Shown here one piece after another: positions 10,473 to 17,920 of a DNA stretch of 64,000 nucleotides. A program made the translations under genes and the position numbers. Each line of letters starts with the position of its first letter. The first letter of the stretch is position 1. The stretch spans positions 1,488,001 through 1,552,000 of the forward strand of contig OY969917.1 in assembly GCA_963704565.1 (NCBI GenBank). Direction: 5' to 3'. The notes beneath the pieces are model-generated. The model did not search any database and was not told the origin of the DNA. It worked only from the letters and a program-made list of their open reading frames with translations. Origin of the DNA: Rhodoblastus sp963704565 (lineage in GTDB: Bacteria; Pseudomonadota; Alphaproteobacteria; Rhizobiales; Beijerinckiaceae).

Positions 10473-11840
10473 ATGACCGCCCGCGTTTTGGTGGTTGACG
10501 ATATCATTCCGAACCTCAAGCTGCTCGAAGCGCGCTTGACGGCGGAATATTTCGACGTCGTCACGGCGACCAATGGCCTGGAGGCGCTGGAAATCTGCGA
10601 GCGGGGCGAATGCGACCTGGTTCTGCTCGACGTGATGATGCCCGGCATGGACGGTTTCGAGGTCTGCCGCCGGCTCAAAAGCAATCCCGAAACCCTCCAT
10701 CTGCCGGTGGTCATGGTCACCGCGCTCGACCAGACCGCCGACCGCGTGCGCGGGCTGGAAGCGGGCGCCGACGATTTCCTGACCAAGCCGATCGACGAAA
10801 TCGCCTTGATCGCCCGCGTCCGTTCGCTGGCGCGGCTGAAATTCGTCATGGACGAATTGCGCAACCGCGCCGAAACCTCGGCGAGCCTCGGCGTCTCCAA
10901 CGCCATCCCCCATGCGCTCGGCGGCGGCGAGGGCGGCCGCATCCTGCTGGTCGAGGATCGGCCCAATTCGGCCCAGCGCATTCTGACGGCCTTGCGCGGC
11001 CGCTACGAGGTGGATGTCGAAGCCGACGCCCATCAAGCCTTGTTCACCGCGACCGAACGGGACTACGAGCTGATCGTCGTCAGCCTCGGCCTCTCCGACT
11101 TCGACGGCCTGCGCATCTGCAGCCAGTTGCGCTCGCTCGACCGCACCCGTCACACGCCGATCCTGATGCTCGCCGATCTCGAAGACCGCCAGAGAATCCT
11201 GCGCGGTCTCGACCTTGGCGTGAACGATTATCTGGTCCGCCCGATCGACGCCAACGAGATCGTCGCCCGCGCGCGCACCCAGGTCCGGCGCAAGCGCTAT
11301 GCCGACGCCTTGCGCTCCAATGTCCAGACGGCGATGGAGCTGGCGGTGATCGACTCGCTCACCGGACTGAACAACCGGCGCTATCTCGAAACCCATCTTC
11401 TCGGGCTGATGGAGCAGGCCGGACGCCATAGCCGGCCGGTTTCGGTGATGATCCTCGACATCGATTTCTTCAAGAAGGTCAACGACACCTATGGCCACGA
11501 CGCGGGCGACGAGGTGCTGAAAATTTTCGCCGCGCGGGTGAAGCACAAGGTGCGCGGCGGCGATCTGATGTGCCGGATGGGCGGCGAGGAATTCGTCGTC
11601 GTCATGCCCGACACCAGACTGGCCGTCGCGCAGGCGGTCGGCGAGCGCGTTCGCGCCGCAGTCGCCACCTCGCCCTTCCCCATCAACAATGGCGAGCGCG
11701 CGATCGCGGTGACCGTGTCGATCGGCGTCTCTCAATCGATGGGCGGCGAATCCACCGACGCTTTCCTGCGGCGCGCCGATCAGGCGCTCTATCTCTCCAA
11801 GAATTCGGGCCGCAACCGCGTCACCGGCGCGGCGGCTTGA
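10473..11840 (+). CDS. pleD: PleD: receiver-receiver-GGDEF diguanylate cyclase
   Basis: A 455-residue protein with two receiver domains (residues 1-125, phospho-acceptor D53; about 150-270, degenerate) and a C-terminal GGDEF domain (about 290-455). The active site is GGEEF near residues 370-374, and the allosteric I-site RGGD lies five residues before it, so both c-di-GMP synthesis and product inhibition are expected. In this group PleD drives the motile-to-sessile transition downstream of DivK. Order and spacing with divK indicate an operon. Confidence 0.96.
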   Translation: MTARVLVVDDIIPNLKLLEARLTAEYFDVVTATNGLEALEICERGECDLVLLDVMMPGMDGFEVCRRLKSNPETLHLPVVMVTALDQTADRVRGLEAGADDFLTKPIDEIALIARVRSLARLKFVMDELRNRAETSASLGVSNAIPHALGGGEGGRILLVEDRPNSAQRILTALRGRYEVDVEADAHQALFTATERDYELIVVSLGLSDFDGLRICSQLRSLDRTRHTPILMLADLEDRQRILRGLDLGVNDYLVRPIDANEIVARARTQVRRKRYADALRSNVQTAMELAVIDSLTGLNNRRYLETHLLGLMEQAGRHSRPVSVMILDIDFFKKVNDTYGHDAGDEVLKIFAARVKHKVRGGDLMCRMGGEEFVVVMPDTRLAVAQAVGERVRAAVATSPFPINNGERAIAVTVSIGVSQSMGGESTDAFLRRADQALYLSKNSGRNRVTGAAA

Positions 11841-11939
11841 ACCTTCCCGCCCGCAAAAATCGCGGCGGCGGCCAAAAGCCGATTTCCCGCGTGCGCCGGC
11901 TGGCTATGAATTGACCGCGACATTGGGGGAAATCGGGAC

Positions 11940-12089
11940 GTGAGAAGCCTTCGCGGACTGGCCGCCGCCGGCGCGGCCATTTTGTTTCTTGGCGCGGCTT
12001 TGCCGGCGCTCGCCAAAGCCGGCCTAGAGCATATTCCCAAAAAGTTGCAGGCTTTTTGGACAAGAATATGCGTTAAAACAATTAACTAG
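11940..12089 (+). pseudogene. Short secreted-peptide ORF, probably a truncated gene remnant
   Basis: A 49-codon frame starting at GTG (11940) after GGGGGA. Residues 1-27 form a clean signal peptide (basic RSLR, hydrophobic core, ALAKA). From residue 28 on, the codons lie in a dispersed palindromic repeat (12026-12127), so the mature part of the original protein seems to have been lost when the repeat arrived. A genuine tiny secreted peptide cannot be excluded. Confidence 0.4.
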
Positions 12090-12127
12090 AGACTTCTTCC
12101 GATTCCGAAGGAACGGAAAAGGCTCTG
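12026..12127. repeat. Dispersed Hyphomicrobiales-type palindromic repeat
   Basis: Contains the inverted arms GCATATTC / GAATATGC (12029-12036, 12064-12071) with inner AAAAAG / CTTTTT, then CTTCCGATTCCGAAGGAACG and AAAGGCTCT. The general plan (AGAGCAT-hairpin-ATGC plus a TTCCGATTCCG tail) resembles intergenic repeats I recall from other Hyphomicrobiales genomes. The rest of 12128-12308 shows no gene. Confidence 0.55.
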
Positions 12128-12308
12128 GTCGCGCGGCGCTGACATCGGAGGCGCATCCCGGGCCGTTTCGCCGGCGGATGCGCATAAATCGCGCTCACGC
12201 CGGCGCACGGCGCCTTGACCGTTCGGTTTTCAGATTTAAATTAGAATAATTCCACGCGCCAGCGCCGGGCGCGGGAAAGATGTATGAAGCGGCGCCAAGG
12301 AGCTTTTG

Positions 12309-12602
12309 ATGAGTTTGCCCCCTCGGGACGGAGACGGCTATCTCCAGGACATGAACCAATGGACGCTGGAGGTCGGCAAGGCGATGGCCGAGGCCGACGG
12401 CTTCGAGATGACCGACGAGAAATGGGACCAGGTTCTCAAGGCGCGCGACTATTACGACGACAATCAGGTGGTGCCGCCAATTCGCAAATTCGCCGCCTTT
12501 GTCGGCAAGCCCAACAAGGAAATGTTCGATCTCTGGCAGACCGGCCCGATGAAGCCGATCACCAAATATGGCGGCCTGCCCAAGCCGACCGGCTGCGTCT
12601 GA
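12309..12602 (+). CDS. TusE/DsrC/DsvC family sulfur-carrier protein
   Basis: A 97-residue protein. Family landmarks are TDEKWDQVLKARDYYDDN and the flexible C-terminal arm ending LPKPTGCV, whose penultimate cysteine is the persulfide-carrying residue. The second arm cysteine that DsrC uses in sulfite reduction is absent (the arm reads KPITKYGGLPKPTGCV), so it resembles TusE or the DsrC-like regulatory proteins. No tusBCD, dsr or heterodisulfide-reductase genes are adjacent. The ATG at 12309 follows AAGGAGC. Confidence 0.85.
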   Translation: MSLPPRDGDGYLQDMNQWTLEVGKAMAEADGFEMTDEKWDQVLKARDYYDDNQVVPPIRKFAAFVGKPNKEMFDLWQTGPMKPITKYGGLPKPTGCV

Positions 12603-12861
12603 ACATGTTTTCCGCCGGGTGAGAGACCCGGCTCGCCAATATACGGGGATCCATGCCGCCTCACCGATCGCGCACGACATGTTCCGGCGGTGGGAATTTG
12701 GCTTGGCGCCCTCGTCAACTCGCCAAGGACGAATGACAGCGATATGAAATGAAGTCAGCTTTGCCGTTTTGGCGTGCGCGCAAGGCAATTCATCCTTCTC
12801 TCTCGCCGCACAGCGCGCCCGTTTTGCGTCCCGTCCCATTTCCACGTCACGATGCGGCGCG

Positions 12862-14040
12862 ATGAATCCAGTTCCCTTTCGCATCCGCCAGGTCGATTCG
12901 CTTGCCGCCATTCCGGCGCAAGACTGGGACGCTTGCGCCAATCCGGCTGTGTCGCCCGAGGGCGCCGGCGAGCGGTTCAATCCCTTTCTGTCGCACGCCT
13001 TCCTCGCCGCTCTGGAAACGACCGGCTGCGTCGGCAAGGGCACGGGCTGGTTTCCCGCCCATCTGATGGCGGAGACGCCGGGCGGCCGAATCGCGGCTTG
13101 CGCGCCGGTCTATTTCAAGACCCATTCGCTCGGAGAATATGTGTTCGACCAGGGGCTGGCCGAAGCTTATCAGCGCGTCGGCGGGCGCTATTATCCCAAG
13201 GCGCTGGTCGCGACGCCCTTCACGCCGGTCCAAGGCCGCCGGCTGCTGGTCGCCGCCAACGCCCCGCCCGGCGCGCGCGAGGCTTTGCTGGCCGGCTTGC
13301 GCGCCCTGCCCGAGGCGGCAGGCCTCTCCTCGCTGCACATCACCTTTCCCGACGCCGCCGACCATGCTTTCCTGGCCGCCGCCGGCATGATCCAGCGCAA
13401 GGGCCAGCAGTTTCATTTCTTCAATCGCGGCTATAACAATTTCGACGATTTTCTGGGCGCCCTGGCGTCGCGCAAGCGCAAGGCGATCCGCAAGGAGCGC
13501 GCCGAGGCGCTCGGCTCCGGCCTGGTCGTCGAGCGGGTGACGGGACGCGACCTGACCGAGGCGCATTGGGACGCCTTTTTTGAATTCTACACCGACACCG
13601 GCTCGCGCAAATGGGGCCGGCCCTATCTGACCCGCGCCTTCTTTTCGCAGTTGAGCGCGACGCTGGCCGACCGCATCCTGCTGGTGGTGGCGCGGCGCGG
13701 CGGACGGCCGATCGCCGGCGCGCTCAATCTGATCGGCGACGACGCGCTCTATGGCCGCAACTGGGGCGCGATCGAGCATCACCCCTGCCTGCATTTCGAG
13801 CTGTGCTATTATCAGGCGATCGAATTCGCCATTGAGCGCGGGCTGAAACGGGTCGAGGCCGGGGCGCAGGGCGAGCATAAGTTTTCACGCGGCTATGAAG
13901 CTGTTCCGACCTTTTCCTCCCATGATTTCGACGACCCGCGCCTTGCTGCGGCGGCGGCGGATTTTTTCGCGCGCGAGGCGCGCGCGGTCGATGCGACGAT
14001 CGCCGAATATGCGGAGGCCGGCCCGTTCCGCAAAGCTTGA
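12862..14040 (+). CDS. GNAT-fold protein (peptidoglycan-biosynthesis/recognition type, PF04339-like)
   Basis: A 392-residue protein. The region WFPAHLMAE..., AYQRVGGRYYPKALVATPFTP, FFNRGYNNFDDFLGALASRKRKAIRKER and WDAFFEFYTDTGSRKWGRPYL, with the end EHKFSRGYEAVPTFSSHDFDD, is the pattern of the large GNAT-related family once called 'peptidogalycan biosynthesis/recognition'. The KRKAIRKER stretch resembles a nucleotide- or RNA-contacting motif of FemAB-like acyltransferases. The substrate is unknown. The ATG at 12862 is chosen because conserved sequence starts there; frames open upstream look non-coding. Confidence 0.8.
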   Translation: MNPVPFRIRQVDSLAAIPAQDWDACANPAVSPEGAGERFNPFLSHAFLAALETTGCVGKGTGWFPAHLMAETPGGRIAACAPVYFKTHSLGEYVFDQGLAEAYQRVGGRYYPKALVATPFTPVQGRRLLVAANAPPGAREALLAGLRALPEAAGLSSLHITFPDAADHAFLAAAGMIQRKGQQFHFFNRGYNNFDDFLGALASRKRKAIRKERAEALGSGLVVERVTGRDLTEAHWDAFFEFYTDTGSRKWGRPYLTRAFFSQLSATLADRILLVVARRGGRPIAGALNLIGDDALYGRNWGAIEHHPCLHFELCYYQAIEFAIERGLKRVEAGAQGEHKFSRGYEAVPTFSSHDFDDPRLAAAAADFFAREARAVDATIAEYAEAGPFRKA

Positions 14041-14074
14041 CCGCGCGCCCGCGCTTGGGCAGGTTGCGGGACTT

Positions 14075-14122
14075 CCTTCTCCCCTTGCGGGAGAAGGTGG
14101 CGCGCGAAGCGCGACGGATGAG
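14075..14122. repeat. REP-like palindrome interrupted by IS110 copy A (left part)
   Basis: CCTTCTCCCCTTGCGGGAGAAGG (14075-14097) followed by the module GTGGCGCGCGAAGCGCGACGGATGAG, which is cut by the IS after GATGAG. Joining the flanks across the IS gives CGGATGAGGGGTT, the exact reverse complement of the intact module at 15288-15300. Confidence 0.85.
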
Positions 14123-14137
14123 CGATTATCTGAGGTG

Positions 14138-15076
14138 TCAAGTTGCATTGGCGAACTCTGCTCGCGCATCGCGTGCTTTGGCGTTGAGGCGAACGAGAAG
14201 TTTGTGGGCCAGGGCGACGCGGACGACCATTTTCTTTTTACCGGCCTCGGTCAGCCGCCGACGCAGAGCGGCGAGGCCGTCGTCGAAGCGCCGTGCGATT
14301 TCCGCGACGAGGAACAGTACCGATCTGACGCTGGCTCTGCCGCCGCGAATATGGCGTTGGCCGCTTCTGCGGCCGCTGTCGTCGGCGAGCGGAGCCAGGC
14401 CGACGAGCTTGGAGACGGCCTTGTTGTCGAACACGCCGATTTCCGGCAGGTCCGCCATCAGCCGCGCGACGGTTCGGCCCGCGACCCCTTTGATCGAGCG
14501 AAAGGTTTCGGCCAATTTGGCCCACAAGGGATCGTCGTCGATCATCGAGGCGATCTCGCCTTCGAGCCTTTTCGACTGGCGTTTCAACAGCGCGATCACC
14601 TCGTCAAGGCTGGCCAGGGTCTCGTCGTCGGCAGCCGCGGATCGGCGCTGCTTTTGCACCGTCAAGTCGTCGGTGACCTGCCGCAACCGGGCGACGAGGG
14701 CTTTCAGGCGCTGCTGGGCCTTGGTCGGCGGCTCCATAGGCTTGATGTCTTTGGCGATGGCGAAGCGCGCGATCATCGCGGCGTCGATCGGATCGGTTTT
14801 CTCCATGGCGCCCATCGCCTCGGCGAAGCAGCGCACGTTGCGGGGATTGACCAGCGCGCTGGCGACGCCTTCCTCCCAGAGCAACAAAAAAGCCTTGCGC
14901 TCGAAGCCGCCGGTCGCCTCCATGACGGCGAGTTCGACGCCGTGCCTCCGGCAAAAGCTGGCAAGCGCGGCAATCCCGCTCGCGTCATTGGCGAAGCTTG
15001 CGAAAGCTTTCGGCGACGACACCGCCGCGTCGAGCCTCGATTTGGAAACATCGACTCCACAGATGATCTTCGTCAC
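14138..15076 (-). CDS. IS110-family RNA-guided transposase (recombinase), copy A
   Basis: A 312-residue protein with the two-domain layout of IS110 recombinases. The N-terminal RuvC-like DEDD domain shows GVDVSKSRLDAAV, MEATGGFE and KTDPIDAAMIARF. A coiled middle follows, then a C-terminal transposase_20 domain with SIKGVAGRTVARLMADLP and GGRASVRSVLFL, which holds the expected catalytic serine. The GTG at 15076 is preferred over a TTG 11 codons upstream because an AAGGCAGG stretch precedes it and the predicted guide RNA fills the upstream sequence. It encodes Arg where copy B encodes His (RRRLTEA versus HRRLTEA). Confidence 0.93.
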   Translation of the reverse strand: MTKIICGVDVSKSRLDAAVSSPKAFASFANDASGIAALASFCRRHGVELAVMEATGGFERKAFLLLWEEGVASALVNPRNVRCFAEAMGAMEKTDPIDAAMIARFAIAKDIKPMEPPTKAQQRLKALVARLRQVTDDLTVQKQRRSAAADDETLASLDEVIALLKRQSKRLEGEIASMIDDDPLWAKLAETFRSIKGVAGRTVARLMADLPEIGVFDNKAVSKLVGLAPLADDSGRRSGQRHIRGGRASVRSVLFLVAEIARRFDDGLAALRRRLTEAGKKKMVVRVALAHKLLVRLNAKARDARAEFANAT

Positions 15077-15078
15077 GG

Positions 15079-15228
15079 TAACCTGCCTTGTTCGTACGAT
15101 TGGGACCAAGCGATTATTCGGTCGTGCGCAACGACGGCGAAGATCCCAAGCTCATCCACGGTTGAAGCCGGAGGGGGAACGGGCGACATCGCCGCGCGCT
15201 GGGTCCGGTGGCCACCGGACCCAGCGCG
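15079..15228 (-). ncRNA. Predicted bridge RNA of IS110 copy A
   Basis: Same sequence as in copy B. In the transposase direction: 34-bp palindrome (15228-15195); target-guide candidates CCCCCT (15177-15172) and GGATGAG (15157-15151); donor-guide candidates ATAATCGCT (15117-15109) and ACAAG (15091-15087). See the copy B entry for the pairing logic. The ends of the RNA are estimates. Confidence 0.7.
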
Positions 15229-15287
15229 GCATCGCTTCCACCCGACAATCGTGCGATTGTCCAGATACAAGGGGTTGCCGGCCGAGG

Positions 15288-15336
15288 AACCCCTCATCCG
15301 GCCCTTCGGGCCACCTTCTCCCGCAAGGGGAGAAGG
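15288..15336. repeat. Intact REP-like palindrome upstream of the HIT gene
   Basis: Three modules in a row: AACCCCTCATCCG (15288-15300, the IS110 target motif), GGCCC-TTC-GGGCC, and CCTTCTCCCGCAAGGGGAGAAGG (15314-15336). It faces the interrupted unit at 14075-14122, so the pre-insertion locus was a head-to-head REP pair with about 10 bp between the arms. Confidence 0.85.
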
Positions 15337-15354
15337 AGTCACGCGGAGCCTTTC

Positions 15355-15786
15355 ATGAGCGCCTACGATCCCAACAATATTTTCGCCAAAATCCTGCGCG
15401 GGGAAATCCCTTGCGAGAAAGTCTTTGAGGACGAGAACACCGTCGCCTTCATGGATGTCATGCCGCGCGCCGCCGGCCATGTTTTGGTCTTGCCGAAAGC
15501 CGGGGCGCGCAACCTTCTCGACATCCCCCAGGACACGCTCGCGACCCTGATTGTCTCGGTGCAAAAGATCGCCCGCGCCGTCAAGGCGGGCATGGAGGCG
15601 GACGGAATCACCGTCCACCAGTTCAACGAGCCGGCGGGCGGCCAGACGGTGTTCCACATCCATTTCCACGTGATTCCGCGCTGGGAGGGCGCGAGCCTGG
15701 GCCATCACGCCGCCAGAATGGGCGACATGGCAGAGATCAGGCGCCACGCCGAAAAAATCAGGGCCGCGCTCGCCGCCCAGTCCTGA
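15355..15786 (+). CDS. HIT-family (histidine triad) nucleotide-binding protein
   Basis: A 143-residue HINT-type phosphoramidase. The triad is visible as FHIHFHVIPRW (H-x-H-x-H), preceded by QFNEPAGGQTVFH. The N-terminal NNIFAKILRGEIPCEKVFED and FMDVMPRAAGHVLVLPK match the family. Typical substrates are purine nucleotide phosphoramidates such as AMP-lysine. The ATG at 15355 follows GCGGAG; the base ladder just upstream belongs to a REP-like repeat, so its promoter may lie in or be affected by the repeat / IS region. Confidence 0.93.
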   Translation: MSAYDPNNIFAKILRGEIPCEKVFEDENTVAFMDVMPRAAGHVLVLPKAGARNLLDIPQDTLATLIVSVQKIARAVKAGMEADGITVHQFNEPAGGQTVFHIHFHVIPRWEGASLGHHAARMGDMAEIRRHAEKIRAALAAQS

Positions 15787-15789
15787 ATT

Positions 15790-16143
15790 TCAGCGCCCCA
15801 GCAGCCAGACGGCGAGGATGAGTGTCGCCTCGCCGGCGCAGACCGCCGCAAAGACCGAGCGGCGAAAGGCGAAAAACGCCGCCGCCGCGACGACGAAGGC
15901 CGCGCCGCGCGTCCACAAGGGCGCGGCGGCCAGTTCGCGCGACGGCAGGGCGACGATCTTCACCACCACGCCGACCAGAAGCACCGTGGCGACGCTGCGC
16001 ACCAAGCGGAAGAGTTCGGAGTCCTCGTCAATGCCGTGGGAAATCGCCACGCCCAGCACGCGCCAGATTTCGCTCGGCAGGAAACCGAACAGGATCAGCG
16101 CCAGATAAGGCGCGAGGGTCGGATCGGCGGAAAAAACGCTCAT
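15790..16143 (-). CDS. AzlD-family branched-chain amino-acid exporter subunit
   Basis: A 117-residue membrane protein with four hydrophobic helices (for example YLALILFGFLPSEIWRVLGV and VATVLLVGVVVKIVALPS), length and pattern as in AzlD (PF05437). AzlD is the small partner of AzlC in export of branched-chain and related amino acids or analogues. Its ATG overlaps the azlC stop (ATGA), so the pair is translationally coupled. Confidence 0.8.
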   Translation of the reverse strand: MSVFSADPTLAPYLALILFGFLPSEIWRVLGVAISHGIDEDSELFRLVRSVATVLLVGVVVKIVALPSRELAAAPLWTRGAAFVVAAAAFFAFRRSVFAAVCAGEATLILAVWLLGR

Positions 16144-16886
16144 GCCGCCCGCCGCGCCAGAAAGCCGGCGAGCCAGGCCCCGCCCCCGCCGACCACGGCC
16201 AGGACCGGCAGATCGAAGCCGCCGCCGATGAAGCGGATCGCCACCGGCCCGAGAACCGCGCCAAACAGCATGGCCAGCCAATCGGCGCCGGAGCGCGCCG
16301 CCCGCGCCGTGGTGGCGAGAAAATAGATCGGCGACAGCATCATCATGCCGGCGCCAAGCGGCTTCGGCAGCGAGCCGATCAGCCAGAAACCGGCGGCGGT
16401 CGAAGCCGCGGTCAGCCCCATGCAGGTCACCGCGACGCCGAAAAAATAAGGCAGCCGCGCCGGGCGCTCCAGATCGGGCAGGCGGCGCAGGGATTCCGCC
16501 CAGACCGTGACGGCGATGAAATGCGCGGCGGCCAGCAGGACGGGAAGGCGCGTGCGCCGGCTCCGCAGCATGGGCAGGACGGAAAGGCACATCGGCAGCA
16601 GCCGCGCCGAGGACAGGCTGACGGCGAAAGCGATCGCCGGCGGCGCGGTCTTCGCCATCGCCGCGCCGAAGAACAGCAACTGGCCGGGGCCCGCCCAGAC
16701 GAGAAGGGTGGAAAGCGCCGCCACGCCAACCGGAAATCCCGCCGCGCGGGCGAGCGCGCCGACGCCCATCAGCGAAATGGCGACATAAAAGGCCGGCCCC
16801 GCCAGCGCCCGGCGCACGCCGGTGAAAAACCACGGCCAGGACCAGTCCTCCAGGACAGGCCCGGCGCGTTCGACATCCCCGGTCAC
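16140..16886 (-). CDS. AzlC-family branched-chain amino-acid exporter subunit
   Basis: A 248-residue inner-membrane protein with 6-7 helices and the AzlC signature (FTGVRRALAGPAFYVAISLM, WAGPGQLLFFGAAM, SLSSARLLPMCLSVLPMLR, RFIGGGFDLPVLAVVGGG). With AzlD it forms an amino-acid efflux permease. The start is GTG at 16886, which overlaps the TGA of the fnr gene as GTGA, giving a tightly coupled fnr-azlC-azlD operon. Control of an amino-acid exporter by an oxygen regulator is not something I can place in a known pathway. Confidence 0.82.
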   Translation of the reverse strand: MTGDVERAGPVLEDWSWPWFFTGVRRALAGPAFYVAISLMGVGALARAAGFPVGVAALSTLLVWAGPGQLLFFGAAMAKTAPPAIAFAVSLSSARLLPMCLSVLPMLRSRRTRLPVLLAAAHFIAVTVWAESLRRLPDLERPARLPYFFGVAVTCMGLTAASTAAGFWLIGSLPKPLGAGMMMLSPIYFLATTARAARSGADWLAMLFGAVLGPVAIRFIGGGFDLPVLAVVGGGGAWLAGFLARRAA

Positions 16887-17668
16887 ATTTCCGCCAATTG
16901 CTCCAGGCGCGCCACTTCGAGCAGGCGCACGCCGTCGGGCACGATGACGATGGTTTTCTCGCGCGCCATGCGGGTCATCATGCGGCTGACCGTTTCGACC
17001 GTCAGGCCGAGGTAATCGCCGATGTCGAGCCGGGTCATCGGCAGCGGCACATGGACCGAGGGGCCATGAATGCGCCCGTAGCGGCCGCGCATGCCGATCA
17101 GAAAGCACGCGATTTTTTCCTCCGCCGTGCGGCGGCCGAGCACCACCATCTGGTCCTGCGCCATGGTCAATTCATGCGCCGCCATGTTCAGCACCGCGCG
17201 CATCAGCCGAGGCTTCCGGTCGATGAGGTCGGAAAAGCCCTGGCGCGAGAACTGGCAAAGCTTCACCGGCGTCAAGGCGTCGGCGGTGAACATATGGGTC
17301 GTCTCCATCGAGAGGCCGAGGAAATCGCCCGGGAGAGCGAATCCCACCACCTGGCGGCGGCCGTCGGGCAAAAGCTTCGACAGGCGCAAGGCGCCCGAGG
17401 TGATGTTGGAGACGAAAGACGCGTCGCGGCCCTGTTCGGACAAAGTCGCCTTGGCGGGATAGGACACGGTGCGGCCGATGCGCTCGAGCAGTTCGAAATC
17501 GCCCTGATCGAGGGATTCGCAAATGCTCAGGCCCTTGATATCGCAATCGGCGCATTCCAGACCGAGGCCGGGCGCCGGCCGGTTGCTGGCGCAGACCATA
17601 TTGCGGGGCGTCGATTCCAGGCGTCCAAAAACGGTATCGAACAGAACTTTTTCGGCCAAAGTTTCCAA
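16883..17668 (-). CDS. FNR/FixK-family transcriptional regulator with N-terminal cysteine cluster
   Basis: A Crp/Fnr protein of about 261 residues. The N-terminal part has C-x2-C-x7-C (ECADCDIKGLSIC) with another Cys upstream, the layout of oxygen-sensing FNR/FnrL proteins that bind a [4Fe-4S] cluster. A cyclic-nucleotide-type beta-roll follows, then a C-terminal helix-turn-helix (LDIGDYLGLTVETVSRMMTRM) whose E-xx-SR recognition residues read TTGAT half-sites. TTG at 17668 is proposed because GGGGGAG lies six bases upstream. ATG at 17719 (longer) and ATG at 17599 (238 residues) are alternatives. An FNR box lies upstream. Confidence 0.88.
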   Translation of the reverse strand: METLAEKVLFDTVFGRLESTPRNMVCASNRPAPGLGLECADCDIKGLSICESLDQGDFELLERIGRTVSYPAKATLSEQGRDASFVSNITSGALRLSKLLPDGRRQVVGFALPGDFLGLSMETTHMFTADALTPVKLCQFSRQGFSDLIDRKPRLMRAVLNMAAHELTMAQDQMVVLGRRTAEEKIACFLIGMRGRYGRIHGPSVHVPLPMTRLDIGDYLGLTVETVSRMMTRMAREKTIVIVPDGVRLLEVARLEQLAEM

Positions 17669-17755
17669 AACCCACTCCCCCGTGGCCTGAACCCGTTCGA
17701 TCCGCACTGTGTACTGCACATTACAATAGCACGCTCGGCGGGGAGGACAAATTAT

Positions 17756-17769
17756 TTGATCTTCATCAT
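17756..17769. promoter_or_regulatory. FNR box
   Basis: TTGATCTTCATCAT matches the FNR consensus TTGAT-N4-ATCAA at nine of ten positions. If it sits at -41.5 of the fnr gene, transcription would start near 17721, about 50 bases before the proposed TTG start. This suggests autoregulation; it could also act on nadK, whose start is about 150 bases away on the other strand. Confidence 0.65.
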
Positions 17770-17920
17770 GGACAGGCGAAAACGACGCTGGCGCAACGGT
17801 TTCGCGCGAGCGCCGCGCCGGCGGCGCGCCTTGCCCTGGAGCGCCGCATCGCCTATTGGTTGGGCGATTCCAGCCCCGCCCGCGATCCCCAGGCCCCGGC
17901 AGCCGCGCATCGGTATGAAC

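Larger units (their letters stand above)
14123..15271 (-). mobile_element. IS110-family insertion sequence, copy A
   Basis: Comparison with copy B shows 1160 shared bases (14115-15274 versus 43540-44699, inverted), of which the outermost belong to the common target. With a dinucleotide core AG (CT in the transposase direction) at 14121-14122 and 15270-15271, the element is 1149 bp and the empty site restores a perfect REP arm. There are no terminal inverted repeats and no longer target duplication, as known for IS110. One base differs from copy B (14262). It carries one transposase gene and a 195-bp leader. Confidence 0.93.

Noticed and set aside
12603..12861. Possible riboswitch between the DsrC-like and GNAT-like genes (hairpin GCCGGGT / ACCCGGC near 12612)
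   Set aside because: One short hairpin only; no conserved aptamer core of any class I know could be matched.
14075..15336. REP-like palindromes as intrinsic terminators
   Set aside because: The stems are strong but no copy is followed by a T-run, and they occur upstream as well as downstream of genes; dispersed repeats fit better.
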